64,000 nucleotides of DNA from Notolepis coatsorum (Eukaryota > Chordata > Actinopteri > Aulopiformes > Paralepididae): assembly GCA_963971535.1 (NCBI GenBank), contig OZ020589.1:48208636-48272635 (forward strand). Direction: 5' to 3'. The notes beneath the pieces are model-generated. The model ran no database searches. It was not told the DNA's origin and saw only the letters and a list, made by a program, of their open reading frames with translations. The position numbers were made by a program, and so were the translations under genes. Each line of letters begins with the position of its first letter. Positions within the stretch are counted from its first letter, which is position 1. This document shows positions 10,881 through 23,043 of this stretch, one piece after another.

Positions 10881-11019
10881 TTTACCACTTCAGAAGCATT
10901 TATATAGAAATAGTTAGATAAATGAATATACCGTGATAAATACCGTTACCGTTTATATCACAGCTTCAAATTATACCGTGATATAAATTTTAGACCATAC
11001 ATCCAGCCCTATAGTAGTG

Positions 11020-11390
11020 TTTTATTCATTCATTTTTATTCCACAAAATTGTGTTCATTTGAATCTACACAGTACCTCACTTCAAATAATCCAAACCTTA
11101 GTTAGTGCACCTTTTTCAAAGGAAGAGTTCTGTAATGTAAATATTAACAACAGAATGAATTATACTCCTCTCTCTATTTTGAGTATGATGTTACCATCTG
11201 TCACACCACCACTGAGATGATCCACCGTTCCCAGAAACGGAGAGAAGGATTCATCTGTGATTTAAGATGTGTCATCATGATTCCTTCCCCCCCAGTTGGA
11301 ATGAGTTTGTTCCAGAGCGTGTGGTTACATGTGATTCACCTGAGAAATCCCTGGAAGTTTGTAGGAAACCAACGCAGTCTCTTTAGGTCA
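11020..11390. other. unassigned sequence
   Basis: I see no element ends or exon-like frames. The stretch follows the right end of the hAT-like composite. Confidence 0.4.
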
Positions 11391-11395
11391 CTATG

Positions 11396-11427
11396 CTCTC
11401 TCTCTTTCTCTCTTTCTCTCTTTCTCT

Positions 11428-11503
<76 letters not shown>
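11396..11503. repeat. CT and CACTCT microsatellite
   Basis: Runs of tctctc, then repeated actctc hexamers (about 11428-11470), then a pure CT run to 11502. Confidence 0.95.
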
Positions 11504-11505
<2 letters not shown>

Positions 11506-12392
11506 ATATTTTGAACTTGTGTTGAAAATACAGCGATTTCCACAACCGTGAATGAAGACAAACTGTTCCGAGGTCAGCATCTGTGATGACTCTGCTTGTT
11601 TTTTAACGTGGTTATAGACGATGACATGCAGATTTAAAGGGCAAGTTCAACATTTTGGACCCATAGCCCTATTTCTTACTTACAAATTATGTTGTTGATT
11701 GGAGTCTTTTCTCAACACACAACCCATGGTGTTCTTCATAGTTAGCCACAAAACGAATGCAAGGTCAACGGGGCCAACCTCCAGTCTACACAGGCTCTGA
11801 AATACACCTGAAACCTACACCCCAAAGTAGGTTTCAGTGTATATTCTAGGGCCTATACTGACTGGATTGACTTAGCATTAGTTTTGTGGCTAACTAGCTG
11901 GAGCTGTGGGTATACTATCCAGTATGAAGAACAGCATGGATTGTGCTGAGAAAGGATTCTTAACAATCAACAACATCATCGAGAAATAGGGCTTGGGGTC
12001 CAAACTTCTGAACGTACCCTAATAAGATCAGTGCTTATAGGGAACGTTTTCCTTAGCAGTACAGCAGAAGACTGCTACAGTCTTGGTTAACGTTGCTACT
12101 GCTGTTTCTGTTGCACATGACCAAACCTGTTCTGGGATCAGTTGTTGGGATGATGTCAGTGGTGGTTTAAGCACAGCTGTTGTTGATATAACCTGATCTG
12201 AGGTCTGTGTTTATGGTGGGCCCCTCTCTCTCTTTCTGAGCGGGGGAACCAAAGTTAAATAAATACTCGCTCCGTCTCGTCCGCATTAAGAGCCTTGAGC
12301 GCATGGCTTTGACGTGTGGCCCAGCCAGCTTTTGACAGGCGCACACACAGACACACACATGTGCGCACAGGCTCTTGCCTTCTAGAGTTTGC

Positions 12393-12394
<2 letters not shown>
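11504..12394. other. unassigned sequence
   Basis: No element boundary was found. Around 11640-12010 there is weak internal similarity between two arms (a gggctaatc/aaatagggcttggggtcc-like pair at about 11660 and 11985, in inverted order), suggesting an old palindromic element, but I could not define ends. Confidence 0.35.
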
Positions 12395-12491
<97 letters not shown>

Positions 12492-12830
12492 ACTCACTCA
12501 CTCACTCACTCACTCACTCACTCACTCACTCACTCACTCACTCACTCACTCACTCACTCACTCACTCACTCACTCACTCACTCACTCACTCACTCACTCA
12601 CTCACTCACTCACTCACTCACTCACTCACTCACTCACTCACTCACTCACTCACTCACTCACTCACTCACTCACTCACTCACTCACTCACTCACTCACTCA
12701 CTCACTCACTCACTCACTCACTCACTCACTCACTCACTCACTCACTCACTCACTCACTCACTCACTCACTCACTCACTCACTCACTCACTCACTCACTCA
12801 CTCACTCACTCACTCACTCTCACACACACA
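12395..12830. repeat. compound microsatellite: (CT)n then very long (CACT)n
   Basis: A CT dinucleotide run occupies 12395-12486 and passes into an almost perfect CACT tetranucleotide array from 12487 to about 12818 (roughly 83 units), then a short CA run. Frames across it encode only Leu-Ser-Leu-Thr-His repeats and are not genes. Confidence 0.97.
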
Positions 12831-13121
12831 CATTACTTTTGTCCATCTGGGCTGTGGACCCTCATGTATACAAGCCTCTTCAACATTAAGCTCTATTGAT
12901 ACGTCCTGCCTGGACACTTTCATCTGCTGCGTATGATAATAATATCATCTCTGAAGGGGAAGATGTAAATCATTGACATTTTATTCCTTTTGTTTGGTTT
13001 GTTTGGCCATATCCATCGATCATCCTGTGTTTTTTTGGCTCAAACGTTCCTGCGGTTTTCTTCGCTGAAATCAACCTCGGGACTAGCGAGGAGCAGAATG
13101 TTGTACTGTAGGAGTCTTGTG

Positions 13122-13366
13122 TGTGTAGGCCAGGGCTCAGGAGGTAGAGCAGTCGTCTGGAAATCCGGAGGTTCCCGGTTCGATTCCCGGGCAGCGTGTC
13201 GATGTTTCCTTGAGCAAGACACTTAACCCCTAATTGCTCCCGATGAGCAGGTTGGCACCTTGCATGGTTGCCTCCGCCGTCGGTGTGTGAGTGAATGGGT
13301 AAAATGTGAGTAAAAAATTGTAAAGCGCTTTGGATAAAAGCGCTATACAAAAAAGCAGCCATTTAC
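13122..13366 (+). mobile_element. V-SINE-like tRNA-derived SINE
   Basis: The tRNA-like head (aggtagagcagtcgtctgg; box B ggttcgattcc at 13177-13187) is followed by the conserved block I associate with teleost V-SINEs (taattgctcccgatgagcag, ttggcaccttgcatgg). The 3' tail is LINE-like (ttgtaaagcgctttggataa, then gctatacaa). The tail would let the RNA use an L2-type LINE enzyme. The head is not a functional tRNA gene: it continues without a terminator into the SINE body. Confidence 0.75.
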
Positions 13367-13465
13367 CATTTAAGATTGTCTTCTCAACATCTTAATTCTA
13401 AATTTCTTCTTTGTTACTGTCTGTCCCCCTCAAAGGGATGTTTAAATTCATTGTTTGTGTGTGAG

Positions 13466-13501
<36 letters not shown>

Positions 13502-14854
13502 CTCCAGAACAGGTACAGTGACATGCCTTCCCCCTGGCGCCACCTCTGAGAGCTCAGACCTAAGTGAACTTTCACCTTTCACCTCCCAGTTGTCACAGCG
13601 ACACCGGTCGCTTGCTACTCATATTGATAGAGTCTAGTCCACTCACCCTTTGTAATGGAAAAAGGTTTGACAGACTTACAGGAAATCTCTTTGTGTTTAT
13701 TTTTAGTTCATAACACGACTTTAACACCACTAATCTGTAAGCCCAGAGGAGGCTTAGAGATGATGTGATAAACATGAAGTTGATTTGAGAGGCACAGCAT
13801 CTTGCTGTCGATGAGTGATGAGGATGTTTTTGTAATGGTATGTGCAGGGTGTGATTTGTGGGGGGGGGGGGTATATATTATGTAGGCCATAAAAACCATA
13901 TGCATGCAGTTATATCCAATTCGTACATCTCATATGATGCAACAGGAAGTTGCTTTCTGTTTAGTTTGTTTTCATTTTTCTAAATCTAGGGATTTGCCCT
14001 CATGTACTTGCAAAGAGATTAAATTAATGTGTTCTCGACAGGCTGTTTTACTCTCAAACGGATGCTTCTCACAATATAATGCAATGGTTTGCCTCTCCCT
14101 TTTCATCTTGTAGGGTTGTGACCAAACGCAGGACAGCATGCACGTTTTTACCGGACAATAAAGTAATAATACAATATGTAAGAAAAGGTTTACATAATGT
14201 ATAAAGCATTTGATCTAAATATAAGCGTTTAGATTAATTAACTAATACATTTTTTTATTTTATTTAAGTAGGTCAAATAGGCCATATTTCTTATATGTGG
14301 ATTGATGGTATAGTGAAAAACCATACCTTTGCATGGATCCATGACAGTATAACTTCATGTTCTGTATACCTCCCAGCCCTATGCAGAACAAAACAGAAAT
14401 TGTGGGCTGATAGAAATGATGTGTTCGTATTTGTGACTGGACAGTGGACACTTACCGTTCCCAAAACACAAATCTGAAACGTTTTCATGACACGGAGAGT
14501 GCAGTGCGCCATATAGGCTTTATAGATTTTTTGAGTAATTGATATTCCTTGCTAGACCACGCTTGGAGCCTTCTGACAAAGAGGATATTTATAAAACTCT
14601 TTGTCGGATGAGAAATTAACTTTGACTTGAATCTCACTCTTCACGAGATCCACGCTGCATCCAATTCTCTGGCCTGTTCAGGCACCGGTCAGAGAACATC
14701 TTCAGCTGCAGAGGCCAGCGAAACTGAAAGTGCTGCACTGAAGTTACTGAAAAATGCAGCCACACAGTTCACAGTAGCTTCTTGGAGAGAGGAGGCACTA
14801 GCAAGCAGGGAGACGCTGCTGTGTAGGATGCTGCCGAATTTGACAAATGCATGT
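13367..14854. other. unassigned sequence with a short GA microsatellite
   Basis: A (GA)n run lies at 13470-13500 and a G-tract at 13859-13871. A 115-codon plus frame at 14627-14974 runs into the hAT-like element at 14863 and resembles no family I know. No exon was recognised. Confidence 0.4.
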
Positions 14855-14862
14855 ATAATTTG

Positions 14863-15154
14863 TAGGGGTGTAAATATTTTACCCCACTTCGATTCGATTA
14901 CGATTCTTCAGGCAACGATTCAATGCATCATGAAATCTCTTCATTTGACCACGATTCGATTTTCTATCGGTTAATTCGCCAAATAATGTTGAATACACAA
15001 ATGTGCCTGGGGGAACTGATTCACTCAGCATGAATGGACTATAAGTCAATAATAGGGGTGTAAATATTTGACCCCACTTCGATACGATTCAATATTCATT
15101 TCACCACGATTCGATGTGATTCGACCTTAGGATTGATGCATTGCGATACCCCTA
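14863..15154. mobile_element. short hAT-like MITE with a repeated left end
   Basis: The left end taggggtgtaaatatt at 14863 and the right end gatacccct/a at 15154 form inverted repeats. The outside octamers are ataatttg (14855-14862) and ataatttt (15155-15162), a 7 of 8 match. The left-end sequence occurs a second time at 15053 in the same orientation, so one MITE may sit in another or the end was duplicated. Confidence 0.7.
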
Positions 15155-15854
15155 ATAATTTTTATTTAATTCAATGCTAGAATGAACCAGAAGGGGGATA
15201 AATCATATCCCCACTGGTGATAAACATGAATGACCAGAGGTAGGAACGTCAAAAGCAGAGGTAGGTAAACCCCCTCCATGATCCCCCCTGACAAATCTTG
15301 TGTGTGTGTGTGCACATGTGTGTGTGTTGTAAACTGGGGTGTTGCTTTGCAGGTGTTTGACCAGATTGACCCTGTTTGTGTGTCTGTGTTGTCGCATGGC
15401 ATTTCCAGGCCAGCTGGCTTGCTCTTAAGTTCTAGGACAGGATTTCCTCTCTTGCTCTCTACTGGTCCTCACACTGGTATTAGCTTAGATCAGGGGTTCG
15501 CTTTCTCAACCTGTTTTGGCAGGTGATGACTCCATATTGAGGTCAGAGAATTCCCATGGACCACCCCAGTATTCCACATGGATTCCCCATGAGCTGCTTA
15601 TACCAAGGGGTCTCTTCTTCCTGGGGTCAGACATAAAACATGAAACATCAACCCACAGAATCCAGGATCATATAATACATCTGGCCCAAAAAACCGAGAC
15701 CCCCCCCCATAGCCACCCAGCACCCAAAAGAAAACTGACAATACTGTAATAATAATATATATGCTAATTATATACTCATGATAAATAGAGCTAGTGTCAG
15801 TCTCTTCACCCTCTCAGCCACATAACTGCCTGTGTCACTGGACCTGTTCTTAGG

Positions 15855-15885
<31 letters not shown>

Positions 15886-15970
15886 ACACTCACACACAAA
15901 CAATGAATTTAAACATCCCTTCAAGGGGGACAGACGGTAACGAAAAGAAGAATTTTAGAATTAAGATGTT
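15155..15970. other. unassigned sequence
   Basis: Contains a GT-rich patch (15299-15327) and a short CT microsatellite (15859-15886). No element end or exon recognised. Confidence 0.4.
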
Positions 15971-15984
15971 GAGAAGACAATCTT

Positions 15985-16449
15985 TTTTTTATCCACTTTT
16001 TCTCCTTATTTTTTCAATTTTTTTCCCATCCCAATTTCGTGTTTACAATTCTCCACTCCCCTGTCTTGAACGTTGCTCGACTATGCCCCCCACTGGTCGG
16101 TTGTAGGTAGGATAGAAGCCTTGCATCACGTGTCCCCTCCGGTACACGAGGACGCAGCCTGTCACATCTTTTCACCTGCCAGCGCGGACTCTCATTGGCG
16201 AGGTGTAACGCATGGGAGGCTCACGCTACCCCCGCCACTTCCTGTCTCTGCTGTGCAGGCGTCCCCCAACCGACCTGTAGGAGTCGCTGTCCACAACGTC
16301 CAAACTACCACCCATCGACTTCCACCCGCTGGCTCTGCCAATTGAGCCAGTATGACGGCCGGCCCAAGCTGGAGGCAATGCTGACACCCGGATTCGATAC
16401 CGGAGTCTCTTGCATTGGTGACGAGTGCAATCTCCGCTGTGCCGCCCAT
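15985..16449 (-). mobile_element. tRNA-derived SINE, second copy
   Basis: On the minus strand the tRNA-like head lies at about 16370-16449 and the A-rich 3' end at 15985-16010, giving the same body as the SINE at 9862-10337. The target duplication gagaagacaatctt is perfect: 15971-15984 and 16450-16463. This 14-bp direct repeat is typical of LINE-driven retroposition. Confidence 0.85.
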
Positions 16450-16856
16450 GAGAAGACAATCTTACACACTGACTCCTAGAGTACAATTTGAGTTGAGACA
16501 AAAATAATATAAAAATAAAACGCATTCAAATTTATGTGTTCACACTGGTTCTCTGATTGCTTTTTCAAATTTTCTCCCATCCCCCAATTTTGTCATTATG
16601 CCAAATCTCTCCTGGTCATTGCAACAGCGACTCATGATTACGTCAACTCGACTGGGACATGCTCCGGTCGAGCTCCAGTGACATCAGTGAATATGGGGAT
16701 GTGGTGGTCAGCTTTATAGCAACGTTAGCTGACACTATTGTCCCCACGAAGAAGGTGAAGGTTTTTCCAAACCAGAAACCGTGGGTTGACAACTCCATCC
16801 GAGCAGCTCGTACCGCTGCTTACAACTCGGGCCGAGCATCGGGAAATATGGACGAG

Positions 16857-17671
16857 TAGGGGTGTAACGGTACACAGAAGCCACGGTTCGGTACGTACCT
16901 CGGTATTGGGGTCACGGTTCGGTACGAGTTCGGTACAACAGAAAAAAAATATTTATAATAATTATTATATACCGGTACATTTTTTTTTTAATTTTTTTTT
17001 TTTAATTTATATATTATATTTATGATAATTATTATAATTATTAAATAGAATAATCTTCTATAGGCTTGCCGTGGTAGTCAGTGATACTGGTGTCATTCTG
17101 TGTTCAGGCATCCACTTGCCTACAGCCCCTTTAACAATTTATCCTTGCTAAGTTTCACTTTCACTTCTAGAGAGAATTTAACTTCACGACGAGACTGAAT
17201 ACTAGATAACAGATGACATATTACAACAATGGCAGAGGATTATTTGGATTTAAACACAGTGGAGCTCAGATGATCTGTCCGGAAAAGTATGTTTATCTTT
17301 TTTTATTTGATTGTGTCTGTGAGTCCGGCGGGGGAGAATGTTGATGTATTTGTTGGCGCGTGTGTGTCGGCGACACACCATTGGTTTCATTTGGTTAACG
17401 TTATTGGGCGAACAAGAAAACGAAAGAAAACTGTAATGACCCTGCAGCTGTTCTAATGTAAATGTGCCTTTCTCCGTGCACTTTCGCTTGCTCTGAACTG
17501 AAGTCGGACTGGGTGTGCCGCGCGCTGTTCTCGCACGGACCTCGCGAGTGCCTGCATGTGGGACTCGTGTGTGTGCGCTGTGGGGCGTATTCGCCGTATG
17601 GCTGCGCGTACCGCACCGTGACGGCCGTACCGTAAATTCGCGGGACGAATACATGTACCGTTACACCCCTA
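16857..17671. mobile_element. hAT element, 815 bp, inserted in LINE copy C
   Basis: The ends are taggggtgtaacggtac and its inverse (gtaccgttacaccccta). The target duplication tggacgag is perfect: 16849-16856 and 17672-17679. Removing one duplication and the element restores the LINE linker. A related element lies in opposite orientation at 27747-28747. Inside, an ATG at 17229 starts a short frame (DLNTVE) that matches the relic exon of that other copy (ILDLNTVAARLE). Confidence 0.93.
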
Positions 17672-18073
17672 TGGACGAGTATAAGGCAACAGCTTATAGG
17701 CTACGCAAAGAAGTGCGGGCTGCTAAACGGCGATATGCGAATAAGATGGAGACACAGATGGCCCAGAATGACACAAGAGGTTTATGGCGGGGAGTACGAA
17801 CGATAACTGATTATAAAGTCAGCCCTCCCTCAATAGTGAGTGCCGATGCCTCTCTTGCAGATGAACTCAACTCCTTTTATGCCAGGTTTGGAGCGAGCAG
17901 TGGCGATGTTAGCTCACCGGCTGGCGGCGTCACTGACGCGCCGGCTGCCGTGGCGGGGGGGGTTCATCCGCGGGGGTGACATACTCTCATTGATGGAACA
18001 CAGCGTGAGATGAGCGTTTATGGGTGTGAATACTAGGAAAGCTGCAGGCCCAGATGGGATAACAGGATGAATA

Positions 18074-18737
18074 TAGAGCCATATGGAATCCGCGATCACG
18101 GAATCGCGGACGGAATCGCGGAATTGAGCAATAAAAATGGAATCAACCATAAAAAAAAAAAAAAAAAAAATTTGTATACTTTTTATTTCTTTTATGTTGT
18201 GGGACTTGTACAGCACTTTGTTCAACTTTGTCAGTGCTGTAAAGTTTAAACCTTTTTAAATCTTAGACAAACAAAACACTTTGCTTTCATGAAATATTGT
18301 AAGCCGTCATTTGAGGCTTTATAAAAGCAGCACAATGAAGACAAATCTGTCAGTGCCGAGTCCGTCCTCATCTTAAATAACAAACAGCATTGCTTGTTGT
18401 AATTAACAAAGAGAGGCAGAGTTGATTTTGCAAAAATATATATATATAATAAAAAAAAAATTAATAATCGAATTTTATTTTCATATTCGAATCCCATGCC
18501 CATCGAACGAAGCTTCGAAGCTTCGAAGTATTTAAGACAGCCCTATTAAATGGACTGTTATATCTTATTAAATTGTGGACATTTATTCATTCCCACTTAT
18601 TAGACACTATTTCTGATGGTAAAATGAGCGTACAAGGCAAAATACAGAATTCTGAAATATTAAAACGGAAAAAACGGAATTTGGAAAAGAATAAAATGGA
18701 ATTTGGAAAAAAATAAAACGGATTTCATATGGCTCTA
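18074..18737. mobile_element. hAT element (tagagccatatgg ends) inserted in LINE copy C
   Basis: Ends are tagagccatatggaatccg and its inverse ending ccatatggctcta. The 8-bp target duplication gatgaata is perfect (18066-18073 and 18738-18745). The core holds a piece of another MITE family (about 18150-18545). Confidence 0.92.
18150..18545. mobile_element. MITE piece related to the element at 46551-46988
   Basis: From ttatgttgtgggacttgtac to the right end aagacagccct/a the sequence is nearly the same as 46630-46988. The left end is replaced by an A-run, so it is incomplete. It is nested in the hAT at 18074-18737, which is itself nested in the LINE. Confidence 0.8.
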
Positions 18738-19770
18738 GATGAATACTCAAGTCCTGTGCAAATCAGCTGGCCCATCTGATCAACTATATTGAATCTATCC
18801 CTGGCCAAGTCCATGGTCCCTGCCTGCTTCAAGGTGTCCACTATAATCCCTGTACCAAAAAACTCCGCCCCAGCAGGCCTAAATGACTACAGACCGGTGG
18901 CACTCACCTCTGTGATCATGAAATGCTTTGAGAGGCTGGTCAAGGACCACATCTGTGCCTCCCTCCCTAGTAACATGGACCCATTGCAGTTTGCATACAG
19001 GACAAACGGGTCCACTGACGAGCGACGACGCGGTCTCCCAAGTACTACACAACACCCTATCTCACCTTGACAGTCAGAAGGGGGGCTATGTGAGATTGCT
19101 GTTCATTGACTATAGTTCAGCTTTCAACACCATAGTCCCCACCAGACTGGTTAACAAGTTGATCGATCTGGGTCTGAGCTCCGCCATGAGCGCCTGGATC
19201 CTGGGCCCTCATTTATCAACGTGGCGTACGCACAGATATGTTCTTAACCCGTGCGTACGACCATTTCTAAGCAAAGTGTGGGATTTATCAATTTGAACTT
19301 GAACTTGACTTTGTGCTTATGTCTACGCACAGCTCTGAGCATGCTTAGCTGACGCCCAGTGGTAGAATATCGTTACTACGGCATATGCGCTCCTCAGTTC
19401 ATGCATTAGTTTCAACGCGGAAATAAGCTTTCGTGCATTACTCTGAGTCCTGACACTGGCGCGTGTTCTGTATGAACCGTAATTCATTATAGTTCATTGT
19501 GAAATAGCGACAGTAGTGTAATTATAATGGGCTCATGCGCGAACAAGAGGTTGGCTTGCTTGTTTGGCAGGGGGGGCAGACGCAGAACACCTAGTGTAAC
19601 TGCCGCCGTGTCATAGTGTAATTCAAGTTAAGCTTCAGTATGATGTCATATAGTAGAACCGGTTAGAACAGGCTAGAACCTTCCAGAACTGCGCTCCACA
19701 GTGTATAAATAGAGAGAACTTACAAGGGTTCTCTCTCTCTCTCACTTCTCAACCACCATCAACCACCTAG

Positions 19771-20325
19771 CCCCTTTCGTGACTGTGATGCACCGAGTGA
19801 ATCCACAGTCACTTGCTCCTCAATAGAAAACCAACCTAGATTTACCCTGAATGACTGGTTCTGACCGAACCGTTCGTTATACAAGAATCACAGAGACGTT
19901 TCAAAGGTACTCACAGTTGCAGGAGGGTTTCGGACAGAGATACGGGATGGTTTGAAAGCTCGGCGTTGCTAATAAACATTTTAAATATTTTTTATAAACT
20001 GGTCAACACTGCATTATTTCCGGCGTTGTGTGCATGATGCGCATGCGCTGTGATCACACCAGGCAGCCAACGCCGGAAATAATGCCGTGTTGACCAGTTT
20101 ATAAAAAATATTTAAAATGTTTATTAGCAACGCCGAGCTTTCAAACCATCCCGTATCTCTGTCCGAAACCCTTGTGCAAATGTGAGCACCTTTGACATTT
20201 CTCTGTGATTCTTGTATAACGAACGGTTCGGTTAGAACCAGTCCTTCAGGGTAAATCTAGGTTGGTTTCCTATTGAGGAGCAAGTGACTGTGGATTCACT
20301 CGGTGCATCACAGTCACGAAAGGGG
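19771..20325. mobile_element. foldback element: long palindrome with arms of about 250 bp
   Basis: The left arm starts cccctttcgtgactgtgatg (19771) and the right arm ends with its inverse (20325). Most of the roughly 250-bp arms pair, around a central spacer at about 20025-20070. The octamer aaccacct occurs at 19761-19768 and 20335-20342 and may be a target duplication if the left tip is worn. No coding content. It sits inside the element at 19205-21320. Confidence 0.85.
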
Positions 20326-20517
20326 TTACAGAACAACCACCTCCACCAAACGCGATTAAATATTGTTTCAAATAAAAAGCGACATACTATTATTTTGTGT
20401 CATGTTTCCAAATAAGATTGGCCACAACGAAATGCTTTCTACTTCAATCGGTTGGTTAGAATAGATTACCTCGCTCCGTTGAAACTTCACTGAGACTAAC
20501 AGTAAAAGACAGTATTT

Positions 20518-20600
20518 TAATAATAATAATAACAATAATAATAATAGAGCTTCATTTTATATAGCGTCTTTCAAGAGACCCATGCAAGGTCGCTTTACAT
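20518..20600 (-). mobile_element. L2-like 3' tail fragment
   Basis: A TAA trinucleotide run (20518-20547) followed by attttatatagcgtctttc and a cgctttaca block reads, on the minus strand, as a common teleost L2-type 3' end. Confidence 0.6.
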
Positions 20601-21778
20601 AGATAGGGGGGGGGGAAATAACAAAGTAATAAACATAGTGGACAGACTATGTAAATATGATGATGGGATTCAAGTTCATGTTTGTATTTATCACATAGGC
20701 AGGCTACACATGGCGCATACTTAGGCTACATCATACATGGCAGTGAGATTCATTGTTCTTGTATATGCTCTCGTATTATTGTTTATATAGGCTACCCAAT
20801 ACTGACATCAAAATAGATTGTATGCCTCTAGAAATCATATGCAGCAGGTAGAAAATTTACGGAAAATCCGTCGCGATTTGGAATACAATTGAGGAGAACT
20901 TTAATCCCTGGGTATTAATCGAACAAAACGGAAAAAGGCATATTCCAGCATGGGCTTTATTAGTTAATATGGTCTTTAAGAGATATCATATCCGACATCA
21001 CGGTACGTGTACATGTCTGTCAGCCTGTCTCGTATTTCTCCATAACACGCAATTCCCTCGGGTCAGTCCATTATTTCACATCCCATGGGGGTGTTTCATG
21101 ACCATATATGGATAATCGGGGCGGTTCTGGTATGCAAATACTTAAAACCATGCACAAGCTCAAGCTTAGGAGCAAGGTGATATTTATGAAGACAGGTGTG
21201 CGTAGGACCTGTGTACGCATGTGTGATAAATCCAGTTTTTTTTGTGCGTGCACACATTCTAAATTCTGTGCTTAAGAACGAAAATAGAATACTTTCCAAG
21301 AAAACTTGATAAATGAGGGCCCTGGACTTTCTGAGTGACGGGGCCCAGGTGGTCAGGGTGGGCGATCATACCTCCAGCACAATCACCCTGAGTATTGGGT
21401 ATTCTGTAGTGGACACTGACAGGGTGAGCAGTTTCAAGTACCTGGGAGTTCACATCACAGAGGACCTGACATGGACAACACGCATAGATTCTGTGGTAAA
21501 AAAGGCAAAACAGCGCCTCTATCACCTGACACAGTTAAGGAAGTTCAGAGTATCGGGGAAGATACTCCACTCCTTCTATTCCGGAGCTGTAGAGAGCATT
21601 CTGACTGGAAACATCACTGCCTGGTTTGGAAACAGCACGGCACAGGACAGGAAGGCCCTCCAGAGAGTGGTGTGCTCAAAAGAGCGTATTACGGGTATTG
21701 CACTACCACCCCTGCAGAACTTATATTCCAGGAGGTGCAAATCCAGAGCCTGCAGAATAATGAAAGACCCCCACCACC

Positions 21779-22662
21779 CAGGGTTTCCGTTAGAAAAAAT
21801 TGTTGCCGGCCTCAGTGTCCGGTAGATTTCAATCTACCGGTCAAATGAGAGAAATTCCGGTCAGTTTATTGAGCTTAAAAACAATTGATAGGCAAAAGAA
21901 TGACAACAAAACAAAAGAATGACATCATCAAGGCATGTAGATTTATAATATTTTTACTTAAAACTAGGCTACTTTTGCGTATACAGTCATTATATTCCAA
22001 ATAAAATAAGTCCCGAGACTCCGTGCTGCTGCCGACTTTAAATCAAATAGGTGTCTGTGGGCAGTCGCCCGACATTAATAAACAGCAGTCTGTTATAATC
22101 ACATTTTTATGAGCTAACGAATTCCGTTATATTGGACATTTGTATTAATTATATCAAGCGAAGAACTGAGAAATTTGGCAGAGAGACGGCAACATTATCG
22201 TGGGTTTGCGTGACGACTCTCTCTCTCCACCTCCCAATTACTTATTTGTGAGAGTATGTCGATGCAGAGCAGCAGATTCAGCTGTTTTCTGGCTCTATCT
22301 GGGGACCGCTCAGCAGCGCCCCCCACCCAACAGCTGAATTGCCAATGGCTGAATTGGAGTACTGCACTGTGCCGCTGCAGCTCCGGCTCTGCAGCTGCAC
22401 ATGCACTCGCAAACCCAGCACTAAGCTCTCGCTGACAACGTCGTTGTCATTATTAGAAGCAACGATGAAACAAATGTAATGATTGTTTCGTTCATCGCAT
22501 AGGCTATTTAATTTTAGCCTATTTTAATACAATTCAAATAATCAAATTGTGCTTAGAGGGAATTATTTTCACCGGACATTAAGACCGGAGAGATTAAATA
22601 TGTCGGACTTCAACAGATTTTGCCGGTCAAATACCGGTAATTACCGGCTAACGGAAACGCTG
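21779..22662. mobile_element. hAT-like element (cagggtttccgtta ends) inserted in LINE copy C
   Basis: The left end cagggtttccgttag and right end ctaacggaaacgctg are inverted repeats. Outside octamers are ccaccacc (21771-21778) and ctaccacc (22663-22670), one mismatch. Short ccggt and accggt motifs recur near both ends. Related but incomplete copies lie at 23665-24080 (inverted) and 36395-36505. Confidence 0.88.
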
Positions 22663-23043
22663 CTACCACCCCAACAACAGCCTGTTCAAGCTGCTGCGGT
22701 CAGGCAAGCGCCTACGTACACACGCAATGAGAACAGAGAGACTACGGCTCAGCTTCTTCCCCCAGGCCATCAGAACACTGAACACTGAGCTCTCCACACA
22801 CAAGTACACATGAGCACACACATACACACACACAACACACATGCTGCAATCGCTTTAAACAATCGCTTCAAACTAAATGTCACTTTAACCTCTTAACTCA
22901 TTGACTGCCACGCTGTTTTCCCGTCTTTACTCCCTGGCGCCATTGTTATTGACCATTTTCACGATGTTTGCGGACCCATCGTATATTCTATATATTATAG
23001 TTATGGAGACAATAGTATGGCTCATTTGACAGGCACTATTTAT

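Larger units (their letters stand above)
8793..11011. mobile_element. hAT-like element (taggggtggacgg ends) with nested insertions
   Basis: The left end taggggtggacggtatacgg and the right end (reversed: tagggctggatgtatgg) match the ends of the well-bounded element at 43179-44117. The 8 bp outside the two ends share only gtagt-type sequence, so the target duplication is degraded. Inside are a relic of the TTAA-flanked family (about 9600-10880) and a SINE (9862-10337). The stretch 9090-9420 is also similar to 45340-46262, which sits in an element with different ends. Confidence 0.65.
19205..21320. mobile_element. DNA transposon with gccctcatttatcaa ends inserted in LINE copy C
   Basis: The terminal inverted repeats are gccctcatttatcaa and ttgataaatgagggc, with further similarity inward (gtacgcacagatatgttctt; reversed at 21170-21280). 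The flanking repeat is cctgg (19200-19204 and 21321-21325), although 3 bp is also possible because of end ambiguity. The element separates two parts of the LINE RT reading W-I/L-D-F. No intact transposase frame is seen. It contains a large palindrome (19771-20325) and an L2-like tail (20518-20600). Superfamily uncertain. Confidence 0.85.
16648..22885 (+). mobile_element. Rex1-like LINE copy C, split into five pieces by nested transposons
   Basis: LINE pieces are 16648-16856 (endonuclease-RT linker), 17672-18073, 18738-19204, 21321-21778 and 22663-about 22885 (C terminus and start of the 3' UTR). They read as consecutive parts of one copy-B-type element in the same order and strand. Each break is occupied by a DNA transposon with its own inverted ends, three of them with 8-bp target duplications. 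The RT part between the GSPQG motif region and KYLG is shortened by about 90 codons, so the FADD box is missing. The copy is dead and is the oldest layer of this block. Confidence 0.9.

Noticed and set aside
12316-12936. Three overlapping frames of 166-206 codons with LTHS repeats
   Set aside because: A CACT array has no stop in any frame; this is microsatellite, not protein.
13130-13195. Possible tRNA gene
   Set aside because: The box B is good, but the sequence continues into a V-SINE body and lacks a T-run terminator, so it is a SINE head.
14627-14974. A 115-codon plus frame
   Set aside because: It runs into a hAT-like MITE and has no recognisable motif or splice site.
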